Source: Planctomycetota bacterium (GTDB taxonomy: Bacteria; Planctomycetota; B15-G4). From it: 33,538 nt of DNA. Both the position numbers and the translations under genes were made by a program. Shown piece after piece: positions 1 to 8,261 of this stretch. The notes under the pieces were generated by a model. That model ran no database searches, was not told where the DNA came from, and was given only the letters and a program-made list of their open reading frames with translations. Position 1 is the stretch's first letter; each line of letters starts with the position of its first letter. The stretch covers positions 1 through 33,538 of the forward strand of contig JAJDEQ010000055.1 in assembly GCA_029259695.1 (NCBI GenBank). The letters run 5' to 3'.

Positions 1-2
1 GG

Positions 3-2210
3 GCCATCAGTTCGCTCGACAACCCGCTCGTGGACCAGGAGTTCGGCGTCCGCCTGATCAACGGCCTGGGCCTGATCGCCAAGCAGGTCTGGCTCTTCCT
101 GTGGCCGCAGACCCTGTCGTCCGACTACTCCTTCAACGCGATCCCGCTCTCGATCTCGGCCCTGGACCCCGTCCCGCTCTCGGCCGCGATCCTGACGATC
201 ATGCTGCTGTTGTTCGCCCTGCCGAACCTGCGCCGCTGGCCGGCGCTGAACTGGGGCATCCTGGTGTTCCTCGGCTGCGCGTTCATGACCTCGAACATCC
301 CCCGCGGCATCGGCACGATCTTCGCCGAACGGCTGACCTACCTGCCCTCGGTCGGCGCCAGCCTCGCCATCGCCGCGGTGGTCGACCGCCTGCTGCTGTC
401 GCGCAGCGGCCCCGGCAAGCCGGTCCATCCCGTGATGTTGCTGCTGCTCGTGGCGGTCGGCGCCGCCCTGGGCCTGCGCACGGTGGACCGCAACAAGGAG
501 TTCGCCAATCCCCTGCAGCTCTTCCGGGCAGCCGAAGAAGCGGTGCCCCTGAGTGCCCGTGTCCAGTACCAGCTCGGCACCCTGGCCACCCAGGACGAGC
601 TGTACACGAAGGCCGAGGAGCACTTCACGCGCGCCATGGACATCGACCCCACGTTCCACCTGGCACGCATCGCCCGGGGCGACATGTTCGTGCTGGACGG
701 CAACTACGACCGCGCGCTCACCGACTACAGCAGCCTGCTCGGCATCCTCGACACCAAGATCGAGTCGACGATCATCGACAGCATGCGTGGCATGGTGCTC
801 ACCCGCACCGCCAACACGCGCGCCCTCAAGGGTGACCTGGCCGGCACCGAGTCCGACCTGCGCCAGCTGATCGAGGAGCAGCCGGACGACCCCTACGCCT
901 ACGTGACGCTGGCCCAGATGCTGATGGACCAGAACGACGTCGAGCGCGCCGTGCCGCTGGTCGAGCAGGCGCTGCAGCTCCGGCCGAAGCACCAGCGCGC
1001 GCTCGAGATGCTCGGTCGGGCGGCCACCCGATTGGGTGACATGGATCTCTACGAGCAGTCGTTGGAGGGCCTCAAGAACACCGAGAAGGGACGTGCGCGT
1101 GCCCTGGCACTCGAGGCCGAGATGCTCTACGAGGAAGGTCACGCCCAGGGCAACCGCGACCTGAAGTTGCAGGCCCTCGATCAGTTCGAGGAGGTGCGCG
1201 ACCTCGCCACCGAGATCGGCACACCGTCCTACTACCGTGGCCGCTTCCTGGCCGAGGACCGGCGCTTCTACGACGCGATCATCGAGTTCGATCGCGCGCT
1301 CGCCATCAACCCGCGCCACCCCGCCGCGCTGCAGTACAAGGCCATGGCCCAGGTGCGGCTGCCCGACCCGGAAGGGGCCCTCGAGACGTTGCAGGTGCTG
1401 GAGACCGTCAACCCCAGCCCCGGCTGCTACGCGCTCATGGCCGAGGCGTACTTCCTGCTCGATGACTTCGAGATGCAGGAGTCGGTCTACCAGAAGCTCG
1501 CCGAGCTCGGCACCGAGCCGATGCAGTTCATCATGAACCGTTCGAAGGCCTACGCCGAGCGCGGCGATCTCGAGAACGCCATCCGCATCATCCAAGAGGG
1601 ACTCATGGTCCCCGACTACGCCGACTCGTGGGAGCTCGTCAGCCAGCTCGGCATCGCCCTCTACCTGGACGGCCGCTACGAGGAGGCCCTCGCGGTCTTC
1701 GACCAGCAGGACGAACTCCACATCCGCTACCCCGAGCGGCCGGTGGACAGGTTCCTCTCGGTCAACCGCGCCCGCGCCCTGATGGGTCTCGACCGGGACG
1801 TCGAGGCGGCGGCACAACTCGAGCAGTTCGAGGCCACCGTCGGTGACGAACCCAATGGCCTGGTCAGCCTGCTCAACTGGCGCTCACGGCTCTACCTGAA
1901 GCCGAACAGCCCGTTCTACGACCCCCTCAAGGCACTCGAGGCATCGGACGAGGCGCTCGCGATCACGAACAACAGCTACGACGCGTTGTTCTTCAACGTC
2001 ATCGACGCCTACACCGCCCTGGGCGACCTGCAGGCCGCCCTCGACCGGGCCAGCGCCGCGCGCGATCAGTTCGGCAAGGACGAGCGCTTCGCAACCGCCT
2101 GGGAAGCACTGCAGAAGGCGCTCGACGGCGATCGGGACGACGCCATCGCCCAACTGCGGGACGCCGACCAACCGGAACTCGCACGCATCGCCGAGAAGCT
2201 CGCGCTCTGA
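3..2210 (+). CDS. TMTC-like membrane protein with TPR repeats (5' partial)
   Basis: The reading frame is open from the first bases, so the true start lies upstream; the first internal start is GTG at 30. The visible N-terminus has a D-N-P-L motif and 'LSSDYSFNAIP', then about three hydrophobic segments and 'FAERLTYLPSVG'. These resemble the membrane part of TMTC-type proteins (DUF1736 and neighbouring GT-C-like segments), which in eukaryotes are O-mannosyltransferases. From about residue 165 to the end (counted from GTG 30) the protein is a solenoid of TPR-like helical pairs, for example 'ARVQYQLGTLATQDELYTKA'. Bacterial members are usually annotated only as tetratricopeptide repeat proteins. 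Glycosyl transfer is possible, but the catalytic N-terminal loop is outside the window, so I do not assign an activity. The stop is TGA at 2208, followed by a short array of 23-bp repeats. Confidence 0.85.
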   Translation, partial: AISSLDNPLVDQEFGVRLINGLGLIAKQVWLFLWPQTLSSDYSFNAIPLSISALDPVPLSAAILTIMLLLFALPNLRRWPALNWGILVFLGCAFMTSNIPRGIGTIFAERLTYLPSVGASLAIAAVVDRLLLSRSGPGKPVHPVMLLLLVAVGAALGLRTVDRNKEFANPLQLFRAAEEAVPLSARVQYQLGTLATQDELYTKAEEHFTRAMDIDPTFHLARIARGDMFVLDGNYDRALTDYSSLLGILDTKIESTIIDSMRGMVLTRTANTRALKGDLAGTESDLRQLIEEQPDDPYAYVTLAQMLMDQNDVERAVPLVEQALQLRPKHQRALEMLGRAATRLGDMDLYEQSLEGLKNTEKGRARALALEAEMLYEEGHAQGNRDLKLQALDQFEEVRDLATEIGTPSYYRGRFLAEDRRFYDAIIEFDRALAINPRHPAALQYKAMAQVRLPDPEGALETLQVLETVNPSPGCYALMAEAYFLLDDFEMQESVYQKLAELGTEPMQFIMNRSKAYAERGDLENAIRIIQEGLMVPDYADSWELVSQLGIALYLDGRYEEALAVFDQQDELHIRYPERPVDRFLSVNRARALMGLDRDVEAAAQLEQFEATVGDEPNGLVSLLNWRSRLYLKPNSPFYDPLKALEASDEALAITNNSYDALFFNVIDAYTALGDLQAALDRASAARDQFGKDERFATAWEALQKALDGDRDDAIAQLRDADQPELARIAEKLAL

Positions 2211-2212
2211 CC

Positions 2213-2304
2213 CGCGTGCTCCGGCGGGCCACCCCTACCTGCGCGGCGGGCCACCCCGTACCTGCGCGGCGGTCCGCCCCGAGCCTGCGCGACGGGCAGG
2301 TCGC
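2213..2304. repeat. About four 23-bp tandem repeats between convergent genes
   Basis: Units at 2236-2258, 2259-2281 and 2282-2304 share the core 'cctgcgcggcgggcc', with increasing divergence in the last one. A degenerate leading copy sits at 2213-2235. The array fills the gap between the stop of the TPR gene and the stop of the convergent glycosyltransferase gene. It has no T-tract, so it is not a classical intrinsic terminator. Confidence 0.7.
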
Positions 2305-2323
2305 GGCGTGACCGGAGCGTACC

Positions 2324-4018
2324 TCAGCGCGCGTAGATCGGGAGGACCTTCCGGGATGCCGCCGCGCGGCCCGGCGGCGCGAGCCAGGCGGCCAGCCCGT
2401 GCGCGCCCGTGCGACGCTCGTACCCGGCCCGGCGCAGGTCCGCCTCGGTCAGGATCCCGGGCGGCAACGGCTCGAGCACCAGCGCGATGGCCCCCCGCGC
2501 CAGACCGTCGAGCAGTCGCGGACGCACGTGCGCCAGGCCGTTGGCGTAGAGCCGCGCCAGGTAGGGGTCGTGCACGTTGAGCGCGCGCGGATCGGGTTCG
2601 GGCATCCCGGGCCCGAGCAACAGCCGCTCTCCGCGCTTGGCCAACGTCGCCCGCAGTCCGTCGGCGGCGAGGCTCGCCTCGACACCCATGGCCACGGGTT
2701 GCAGGTCCCAGTAGCGCACGAACTTGACCCGGTCCGCCTGGAACGCGATCCACGGTTCGAGACACGCGATGACGTCTTCGGGCTCGGTGTGGGACCGCAC
2801 GAAGTCGGCCTGCGCCTGGAGCCAGCCGCGATCCCGACCGCCGGTGATCCCGAAGCCGTAACGCGCCGGGCGCCAGTCGTCGGCCAGTTCCCGATTGATG
2901 AAGCGTCGCTCCGTGAACACGTCGAGCCCCAGCACGAACAACACCACCGCCGTGAGTCCCGCGAGCCCCACGTGCAACTGCCGGGCGCGCCGGTCGGCAT
3001 CCCGACCCGAGAGCACGTGGTCGAGCCCGCCACCCAGCAGCAGCGAGAGCGGCACGACGAAGTTGATCATGTTGTGGTCCCACACCACCGGGCTGATCAC
3101 CGTGGCGTAGACCAGGTCGAGGGCCAGCACGCACACCAGGGCGCCCGCGGGCCGACGCAGGCGGCGCAGCCCGTAGAGCACGAGCGCCACCCACCCGGCC
3201 AGCATGAACGGGTCACTGTGCAGCACGACGAAACCCAGCGACTCGAGCGTTCCGTGCTGCTGGTTGCGGAAGAAGCCGAACACGTACACCTGCCACAAGA
3301 AGGGATCGCCGTAGCGCGCCCAGCACGCGAGCGTGACCAGCAGCACGCCCGCGCTGTAGGTCAGCCCCAGTCGCCACATCTCGCGCCAGCGACCGCACAG
3401 CGCCAGGTGGACACACAACCCCGCAGCCGCCATGACCGCCGTGATCTTCATGCAGAAGGCGAGCAGCAGGCCGCCGGCGACGAACAGCGCGCGGCGCGGC
3501 GTGATCACGTCCGAGCCGAAGTACGCCAGCAACGCGAGCGCCGTGCCGAGGGCGGCCCAGGTCTCCCGTTCGAAGAGGTTGAAGTGCAGCACCCAGGTCC
3601 CGTACGACCAGGCGAGCGCGGCGACGGCGCCGGTCCAGTTGCTCTGCATGCGGCGGCCGGCACCGAACAGGGCCGCGGCCACTCCCAGCACGAACAGCTT
3701 ATTGACCAGTTCGATCACCCGGATGTCCGCGCCGCCCATGCGGATCGCCGCGCCGAGGATCGTCTCCGCCAGCGGGAAGGCGACCTGCGTGAAGTCCACG
3801 TAGGGCTCGTAGCCACGCGCGAACATGAGCGCCGCGTGGCCGTAGAAGCCGTCGCTCATGCTCGCCACGGGAAACGCGAGGCGCAGCAGGTGCGGGATCG
3901 CACAGACCGTGAGCAGCACGAGCAGGGGCAACAGACGGCGGGTCCTGCCGTCGCCGTCTCGACCGCGAGCGGCGGATTCGACCGGGACCGTGCCGCGCGG
4001 CGCGGCGGACGAGTTCAC
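2324..4018 (-). CDS. GT-C fold membrane glycosyltransferase (ArnT/GT39-like)
   Basis: This 564-residue polytopic membrane protein has its first hydrophobic segment at about residues 29-50. An extracytoplasmic loop with 'SMSDGFYGHAALM' follows, with an acidic residue at D56, and then 'GYEPYVDFTQVAFPLAE'. That is the usual layout of GT-C enzymes that use polyprenyl-phosphate sugars. About ten hydrophobic stretches run to about residue 350, and a soluble C-terminal domain follows. The likely role is transfer of a sugar to lipid, glycan or protein on the outer face of the inner membrane; the acceptor cannot be read from sequence. The start is GTG at 4018, whose GTGA overlaps the TGA of the biotin carrier gene by 4 bases, so it is translationally coupled to that operon. 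The pairing with a carboxylase is odd and may simply reflect compact packing. Confidence 0.82.
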   Translation of the reverse strand: MNSSAAPRGTVPVESAARGRDGDGRTRRLLPLLVLLTVCAIPHLLRLAFPVASMSDGFYGHAALMFARGYEPYVDFTQVAFPLAETILGAAIRMGGADIRVIELVNKLFVLGVAAALFGAGRRMQSNWTGAVAALAWSYGTWVLHFNLFERETWAALGTALALLAYFGSDVITPRRALFVAGGLLLAFCMKITAVMAAAGLCVHLALCGRWREMWRLGLTYSAGVLLVTLACWARYGDPFLWQVYVFGFFRNQQHGTLESLGFVVLHSDPFMLAGWVALVLYGLRRLRRPAGALVCVLALDLVYATVISPVVWDHNMINFVVPLSLLLGGGLDHVLSGRDADRRARQLHVGLAGLTAVVLFVLGLDVFTERRFINRELADDWRPARYGFGITGGRDRGWLQAQADFVRSHTEPEDVIACLEPWIAFQADRVKFVRYWDLQPVAMGVEASLAADGLRATLAKRGERLLLGPGMPEPDPRALNVHDPYLARLYANGLAHVRPRLLDGLARGAIALVLEPLPPGILTEADLRRAGYERRTGAHGLAAWLAPPGRAAASRKVLPIYAR

Positions 4019-4515
4019 TCGATCTCCACCACCACGTCGCCGAGCGTCACCGTGTCACCCGAGCGCACGGCGACGGAGGCCACGGCGCCGGCCACCTCGG
4101 CCTTGACCTCGTTCTCCATCTTCATGGCCTCGAGGATGAAGAGCGTCTGGCCCACGCTGACCTCATCGCCCGGACCCACGAGCACGTCGCGCACGATGCC
4201 GGTCATGGCCGCGCGCACGGTCTTGTCGCCCTCCAGCGAGTCGCCCTGGATCGAGCGGGCGATCCACTCGCGCTCGCCGAGCACCTCGGTGCCGTAGCGA
4301 TGACCGCTGATGAGCAGGTCGACCTTGTGCTCGCGCTGCTCGACACCCACGTCGATCGAGCGGCCGTCGATCAGCAGCGAATAGGCCCGCCCCTCGGCCA
4401 GCATGGCCACCTCGACGTGATGCTCCTCCCCGTCGAGCAGGACGCGGAAGCCGCCGCCCTGCGGGTCGAGGTCGACTTCCAGGTGCTCCTGGCCCACGAG
4501 GACGTGGTACTTCAT
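4015..4515 (-). CDS. Biotin carboxyl carrier protein of acyl-CoA carboxylase
   Basis: The 166-residue protein carries a biotinyl/lipoyl domain at about residues 98-166 with the biotinylation motif 'EAMKMEN'; the modified lysine would be K132. The N-terminal ~90 residues form a beta-rich region like the linker domain of propionyl- or methylcrotonyl-CoA carboxylase alpha chains. Here the carrier is a separate protein, with a 73-base gap after the biotin carboxylase stop, whereas in many PCC/MCC alpha subunits the two are fused. The ATG at 4515 is chosen because the 34 extra residues of the longer frame (from 4617) are Arg/Pro-rich, unlike the family, and overlap the upstream gene. It shuttles carboxybiotin between the biotin carboxylase at 4589-6112 and, most likely, the carboxyltransferase at 14444-15982. 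Confidence 0.93.
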   Translation of the reverse strand: MKYHVLVGQEHLEVDLDPQGGGFRVLLDGEEHHVEVAMLAEGRAYSLLIDGRSIDVGVEQREHKVDLLISGHRYGTEVLGEREWIARSIQGDSLEGDKTVRAAMTGIVRDVLVGPGDEVSVGQTLFILEAMKMENEVKAEVAGAVASVAVRSGDTVTLGDVVVEIE

Positions 4516-4588
4516 GCGCCTGCTCCGAGCCGCGTGCGCCGGCCGTACGCCGAGCGGGTCACGAACTTCCCCTGCGTCGGGCGGCGGA

Positions 4589-6112
4589 TCACGAACCCGC
4601 TCCCGGCCGGTACGCATCCACCCACGAGGACGACGCGCGGGACGCCGCCCCGCGGCGCTCGACCGACGAAGATCCGAAACCCCGCCGCGCCCGCAGCACG
4701 TGCGCCATGGTCGCCGCGATCAGCGAGACATTGCGCACGCGAGCCTCCGACATGTGGCGCGCGAACTGCTCCGGGTTGGCCTCGATCGTGCCCGTGTCGT
4801 AGTGACCGCTGCGGAAGGCCTCGCTGTCCACCACGCGCAACAGGAACGGCAGGTTGGTGGTCACGCCCGTCACGGTCAGCTCGGACAGGGCGCGCAGCAT
4901 GCGCTCGATCGCGCGCTCGCGCGTCGCCGCGTGCACGATCAGCTTGGCCAGCATGGGGTCGTAGTGCGGACTCACCTGCATGCCTTCGTACAGGCCGGTG
5001 TCGACGCGCACGCCGGGACCGCCCGGCAGCTCCAGGCGTCCGACCGTGCCCACGGCCGGCAGGAAGCCCGCGTCGGCGTCCTCGGCGTAGAGCCGCGCCT
5101 CGATGGCGTGGCCCTCGTGCACGATCTCGTCCTGCTTCAGGGGCAAGGGCTCACCGCGAGCCACCATGAGCTGCCAGCGCACCAGGTCGATGCCCGACGT
5201 CATCTCGGTGATCGGGTGCTCGACCTGCAGCCGCGTGTTCATCTCGAGCATGAAGAACTGCTTGTGCTTGTCGACCAGGAACTCGAGCGTGCCCGCGTTC
5301 TCGTAGCCGATGGCCGCCGCGGCCTTCACCGCGGCGGCGCCCATGGCGGCGCGCAGCTCGTCGTCCACCAGGGGTGACGGGCGTTCCTCGACCACCTTCT
5401 GATGGCGGCGCTGGATCGAACACTCCCGCTCGCCGATGTGCACCACGTTGCCGTGGCTGTCGCCGAAGACCTGCACCTCGATGTGGCGCGGCTGCTCCAG
5501 GAACTTCTCCAGGTAGATCGCACCGTTGCCGAAGGCCTTCTCGCCCTCGCTGCGGGCACGGGCCGCGCTGGTGAGCAGCTCGCCCTCCTCGCGCACGATG
5601 CGGATGCCCTTGCCGCCGCCCCCCGCCGAGGCCTTGATCATCACCGGGTAGCCGATGCGCGCCGCCTCGGCGCGGAGCGTGTCGTCGTCCGCGACCGGCT
5701 CGGCCGTGCCGGGCACCACGGGCACGCCCGCCGCGATCATGCGCTTGCGCGCCGCGATCTTGTCGCCCATGGACTCGATCGCCTCGGGGCTGGGCCCGAT
5801 GAAGATCAGACCCGCGTCGCGCACGGCCCGCACGAACCCGGCGTTCTCGGACAGGAAGCCGAAGCCCGGGTGGATCGCCTGGGCGCCGGTCTGCTTGGCC
5901 AGCTCGATGATCGCATCGCCGCGCAGGTAGCTCTCGCCCACCGGGGCCGGACCGAGCCGCACCGCCTGGTACGCGGCGCGCACGTGCAGCGCGTCGCGAT
6001 CGGCGTCGCTGTACACGGCGACGGTCTTGATGCCCATCTCGCGGCAGGTGCGCAGCACCCGCAGGGCGATCTCGCCCCGGTTGGCCACCAGGACCTTGTC
6101 GATCGTTCGCAC
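4589..6112 (-). CDS. Biotin carboxylase subunit of acyl-CoA carboxylase
   Basis: This 507-residue ATP-grasp enzyme carboxylates biotin on the carrier protein using ATP and bicarbonate. It opens with 'IDKVLVANRGEIALRV', the classic N-terminus of the family. The glycine-rich ATP loop 'GGGGKG' is at about 164-169, 'CSIQRRHQK' at about 231-239, and the metal and active-site strand 'EMNTRLQVEHP' at about 290-300. The C-terminal biotin-carboxylase domain ends near residue 445, and an Arg/Ser-rich tail of about 40 residues follows. GTG 6112 is preferred because family homology starts there, although no clear ribosome binding site precedes it. ATG 6196 and ATG 6232 are in-frame alternatives that would add poorly conserved residues. 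It heads a minus-strand operon with the carrier protein and a glycosyltransferase. It could serve acetyl-, propionyl- or another acyl-CoA, but the mutase and epimerase in the window favour propionyl-CoA. Confidence 0.94.
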   Translation of the reverse strand: MRTIDKVLVANRGEIALRVLRTCREMGIKTVAVYSDADRDALHVRAAYQAVRLGPAPVGESYLRGDAIIELAKQTGAQAIHPGFGFLSENAGFVRAVRDAGLIFIGPSPEAIESMGDKIAARKRMIAAGVPVVPGTAEPVADDDTLRAEAARIGYPVMIKASAGGGGKGIRIVREEGELLTSAARARSEGEKAFGNGAIYLEKFLEQPRHIEVQVFGDSHGNVVHIGERECSIQRRHQKVVEERPSPLVDDELRAAMGAAAVKAAAAIGYENAGTLEFLVDKHKQFFMLEMNTRLQVEHPITEMTSGIDLVRWQLMVARGEPLPLKQDEIVHEGHAIEARLYAEDADAGFLPAVGTVGRLELPGGPGVRVDTGLYEGMQVSPHYDPMLAKLIVHAATRERAIERMLRALSELTVTGVTTNLPFLLRVVDSEAFRSGHYDTGTIEANPEQFARHMSEARVRNVSLIAATMAHVLRARRGFGSSSVERRGAASRASSSWVDAYRPGAGS

Positions 6113-6243
6113 GCCGTCGGCCACTTCTGGGCGATCCCCGTTCGTCGAGCAGCCACCACGGCGGCCACCAATTCTCGTTCCGATCGCGCTCACCATGGCC
6201 CGACCCGCACGCCGCAACGGCGTTGGCCGCACGACGACGCGGG

Positions 6244-6271
6244 ATTATAGGCAGGCGGCCCCTGCGACCAA
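6244..6271 (-). promoter_or_regulatory. Candidate promoter of the biotin carboxylase operon
   Basis: On the minus strand a perfect TATAAT (6244-6249) lies 16 bases downstream of TTGGTC (6266-6271, 3 of 6 to consensus). The spacer contains the inverted repeat GCAGG-CGGCC-CCTGC (6251-6265), a possible operator. The predicted transcript would start near 6237, leaving a leader of about 125 bases before GTG 6112. Nothing else was recognised in the 262-base gap 6113-6374. Confidence 0.5.
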
Positions 6272-6374
6272 GTCGGGCGGCAGCCTATTCGATCGCGGTC
6301 GTGGCCCGGTCGCCGAACCGTTCTCGATCAACGTCCCAGGACGCGGAAGTTGCACACTCGAGAACCTGCCAGCC

Positions 6375-8186
6375 CTACGGAACGGTGCCTTCCAGAGCGT
6401 TGGTTGCGGCGAAGCCTGCCGGGCCGGCGGGGTCCTGGATCCAGGTCTGCAGGTACAGGCTGAAGCCGCCCGCGCCGAGGTTGGGCCAGGTCTGGTCCAG
6501 CAGGAAGCCGCCAGAGGGGCCGGTCGGCAGGCCCAGCACCAGGCCCGGCGGGGCCACGTCGGGCACCAGCACGCCGCCCTTGAAGGGCGCGTCGATGCGC
6601 GCCACCCCCACCACCAGGAACGCGGTGGTGTTCTCGAGGGCGTTCGACAGGTGCAGGTAGAAGGGCGTGTTGGCGGTGAGGCAGCCGGCGGCGCCGAGGG
6701 CCGGCTCGCCGTGGGTGCCGGCGAGCGCGAAGCCCAGGTCGGTCAGGAACGGGTCGGCCGTGCCGTCACCGCACGCGGCCACCTCGCACAGCGGGTCCAC
6801 GTCGACGGCCAGGGGGAACGCGTCGAACGTGACCACGGGCGCCGACACCGTCGGCGTGCCCAGCGCGACGTTCAACGCCGCGGCCTCCACGTCGAACACG
6901 AACGGGCCGGGGATCGCCGTCTGTCCGCAGCCCAACTCGCCTGCCGCATCGGCACGCACGAGGTGCTGCACCGGTTCGAAGCCCGCGAGGGCGGCAACCG
7001 ACACGAGGTAGCCGTCGTCGCTGGTCTGGATCAGGTTGGCCGGCGGGTTGATCGTCGCGAAGGTGAGCATCACGTCGTACTGGAACGACCACTCGAAGTT
7101 CGCGCCGGCGTCGTACTTCGCCAGCCGCAGGCCCTGCGCACCCGGCGTGATCAACGAGGCCCCCGCCAGGGCGAAGCCGCCGTCGCTGGTGCCGATCGCC
7201 CGAGTGGTCGAGATCGGGAACGAGCCGGCCAGTCCGCTGACCAGGTCACCCTGGTCGTCGAGCTGCATGATCAGCGGGAACAGGTCGTTGGCGAAGTTCG
7301 CGTTGCAGACCAGGTAGTCGACGGCCCCGCCGGTCTCGAGGAAGGCCAGCGAGCGCTCGAAGACGAACCCGCCCAGGAGCTTGTAGCTGCGCTGGGAGAC
7401 GATCGCCCCGGTGAGATCGAAGCGCACGAGCATGGCGTTGGACTCGATCAGGCCCAGCACGTAGTACCCGCTGCCGTCCGCGGCCTCGACCGCGCTGCTC
7501 GCGTTGTCGTCGGAGCCGAACGCCGGGAAGGCGATGGACCCGGCGAACTCCCGCGCCCAGCTCACGGCGCCCGTGGCATCGAGCTTGATCGCGATCGCGT
7601 CGCGGCCCGTGAGCACGCGGTTGATCACACCCACGATCAGGCGGCCGCCGTCGGACGTGACGATCATGTCCTCCAGCTCGAGTTCGGCGCCGCCCACGAA
7701 GTACCCGCGCGCACCGAGCACCGCTCCCGAGCCGTCCACGCTGAGCACGGCGCCGCGCAGCGTCCCGTACACGTCGATCAGCAGGTCGAAACGGTCGGGC
7801 CCCGCCGGCACGATCGCCTGGGCCTGGTGGAACGTGTCCTGCAGCCGGTACTCCTGCGTCCACTGCACACGGCCGAACACGTCGAGGCGCTGGAGGTAGG
7901 GGCGACTGGTCTGCGTGCCGGTGATGTAGGCATCACCACACACCAGGAAGCCACCGTCGTCGAGCTGCAGCTGGTCGCGCGGGAAGAACTGCCGGTCGGC
8001 GCGGTCGGCGTTCTTCTGGAACGTCTGGCCCCGGGCAACGCCACCGAGGGCCAGCACGCACAGGCCCACCGCCACCGCGGCGCACAGGAATCCGCACAGG
8101 GACCCGAGCAGCGCCTCGCGCTTTCCGCCTTCCAGGGACGTCCGCAGGCCGGGGCGGAGACGGGACCTTCCGATGACACGCTGCAT
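6375..8186 (-). CDS. Secreted delta-60/beta-propeller-like protein with C-terminal lineage-specific module
   Basis: The 603-residue protein starts with a basic N-terminus and a hydrophobic export segment at about 25-53 ending 'LGGVARGQTFQ'. From about 60 to 430 it has recurring blocks of the type 'DGGFLVCGDAYITG', 'SDGGRLIVGVINRV', 'SDGGFALAGASLIT' and 'SDDGYLVSVAALAG'. These are typical of delta-60 or propeller repeats in extracellular proteins. The last ~100 residues ('FYLHLSNALENTTAFLVVG' to 'GFSLYLQTWIQDPAGPAGF') match a C-terminal module that I associate with secreted planctomycete proteins. The ATG at 8186 is preceded by GAGGAG nine bases upstream. It follows the Cys-rich secreted protein gene by 75 bases and may be co-transcribed with it. 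The function is unknown; it is probably an extracellular or surface protein. Confidence 0.8.
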   Translation of the reverse strand: MQRVIGRSRLRPGLRTSLEGGKREALLGSLCGFLCAAVAVGLCVLALGGVARGQTFQKNADRADRQFFPRDQLQLDDGGFLVCGDAYITGTQTSRPYLQRLDVFGRVQWTQEYRLQDTFHQAQAIVPAGPDRFDLLIDVYGTLRGAVLSVDGSGAVLGARGYFVGGAELELEDMIVTSDGGRLIVGVINRVLTGRDAIAIKLDATGAVSWAREFAGSIAFPAFGSDDNASSAVEAADGSGYYVLGLIESNAMLVRFDLTGAIVSQRSYKLLGGFVFERSLAFLETGGAVDYLVCNANFANDLFPLIMQLDDQGDLVSGLAGSFPISTTRAIGTSDGGFALAGASLITPGAQGLRLAKYDAGANFEWSFQYDVMLTFATINPPANLIQTSDDGYLVSVAALAGFEPVQHLVRADAAGELGCGQTAIPGPFVFDVEAAALNVALGTPTVSAPVVTFDAFPLAVDVDPLCEVAACGDGTADPFLTDLGFALAGTHGEPALGAAGCLTANTPFYLHLSNALENTTAFLVVGVARIDAPFKGGVLVPDVAPPGLVLGLPTGPSGGFLLDQTWPNLGAGGFSLYLQTWIQDPAGPAGFAATNALEGTVP

Positions 8187-8261
8187 GGGTGCTTGCTCCT
8201 CGTGGCGACGCGTAGCCGTGGCTTCGACGCGCCGTCGGGAGGTCGTCCCGTTGCCCGCGCG

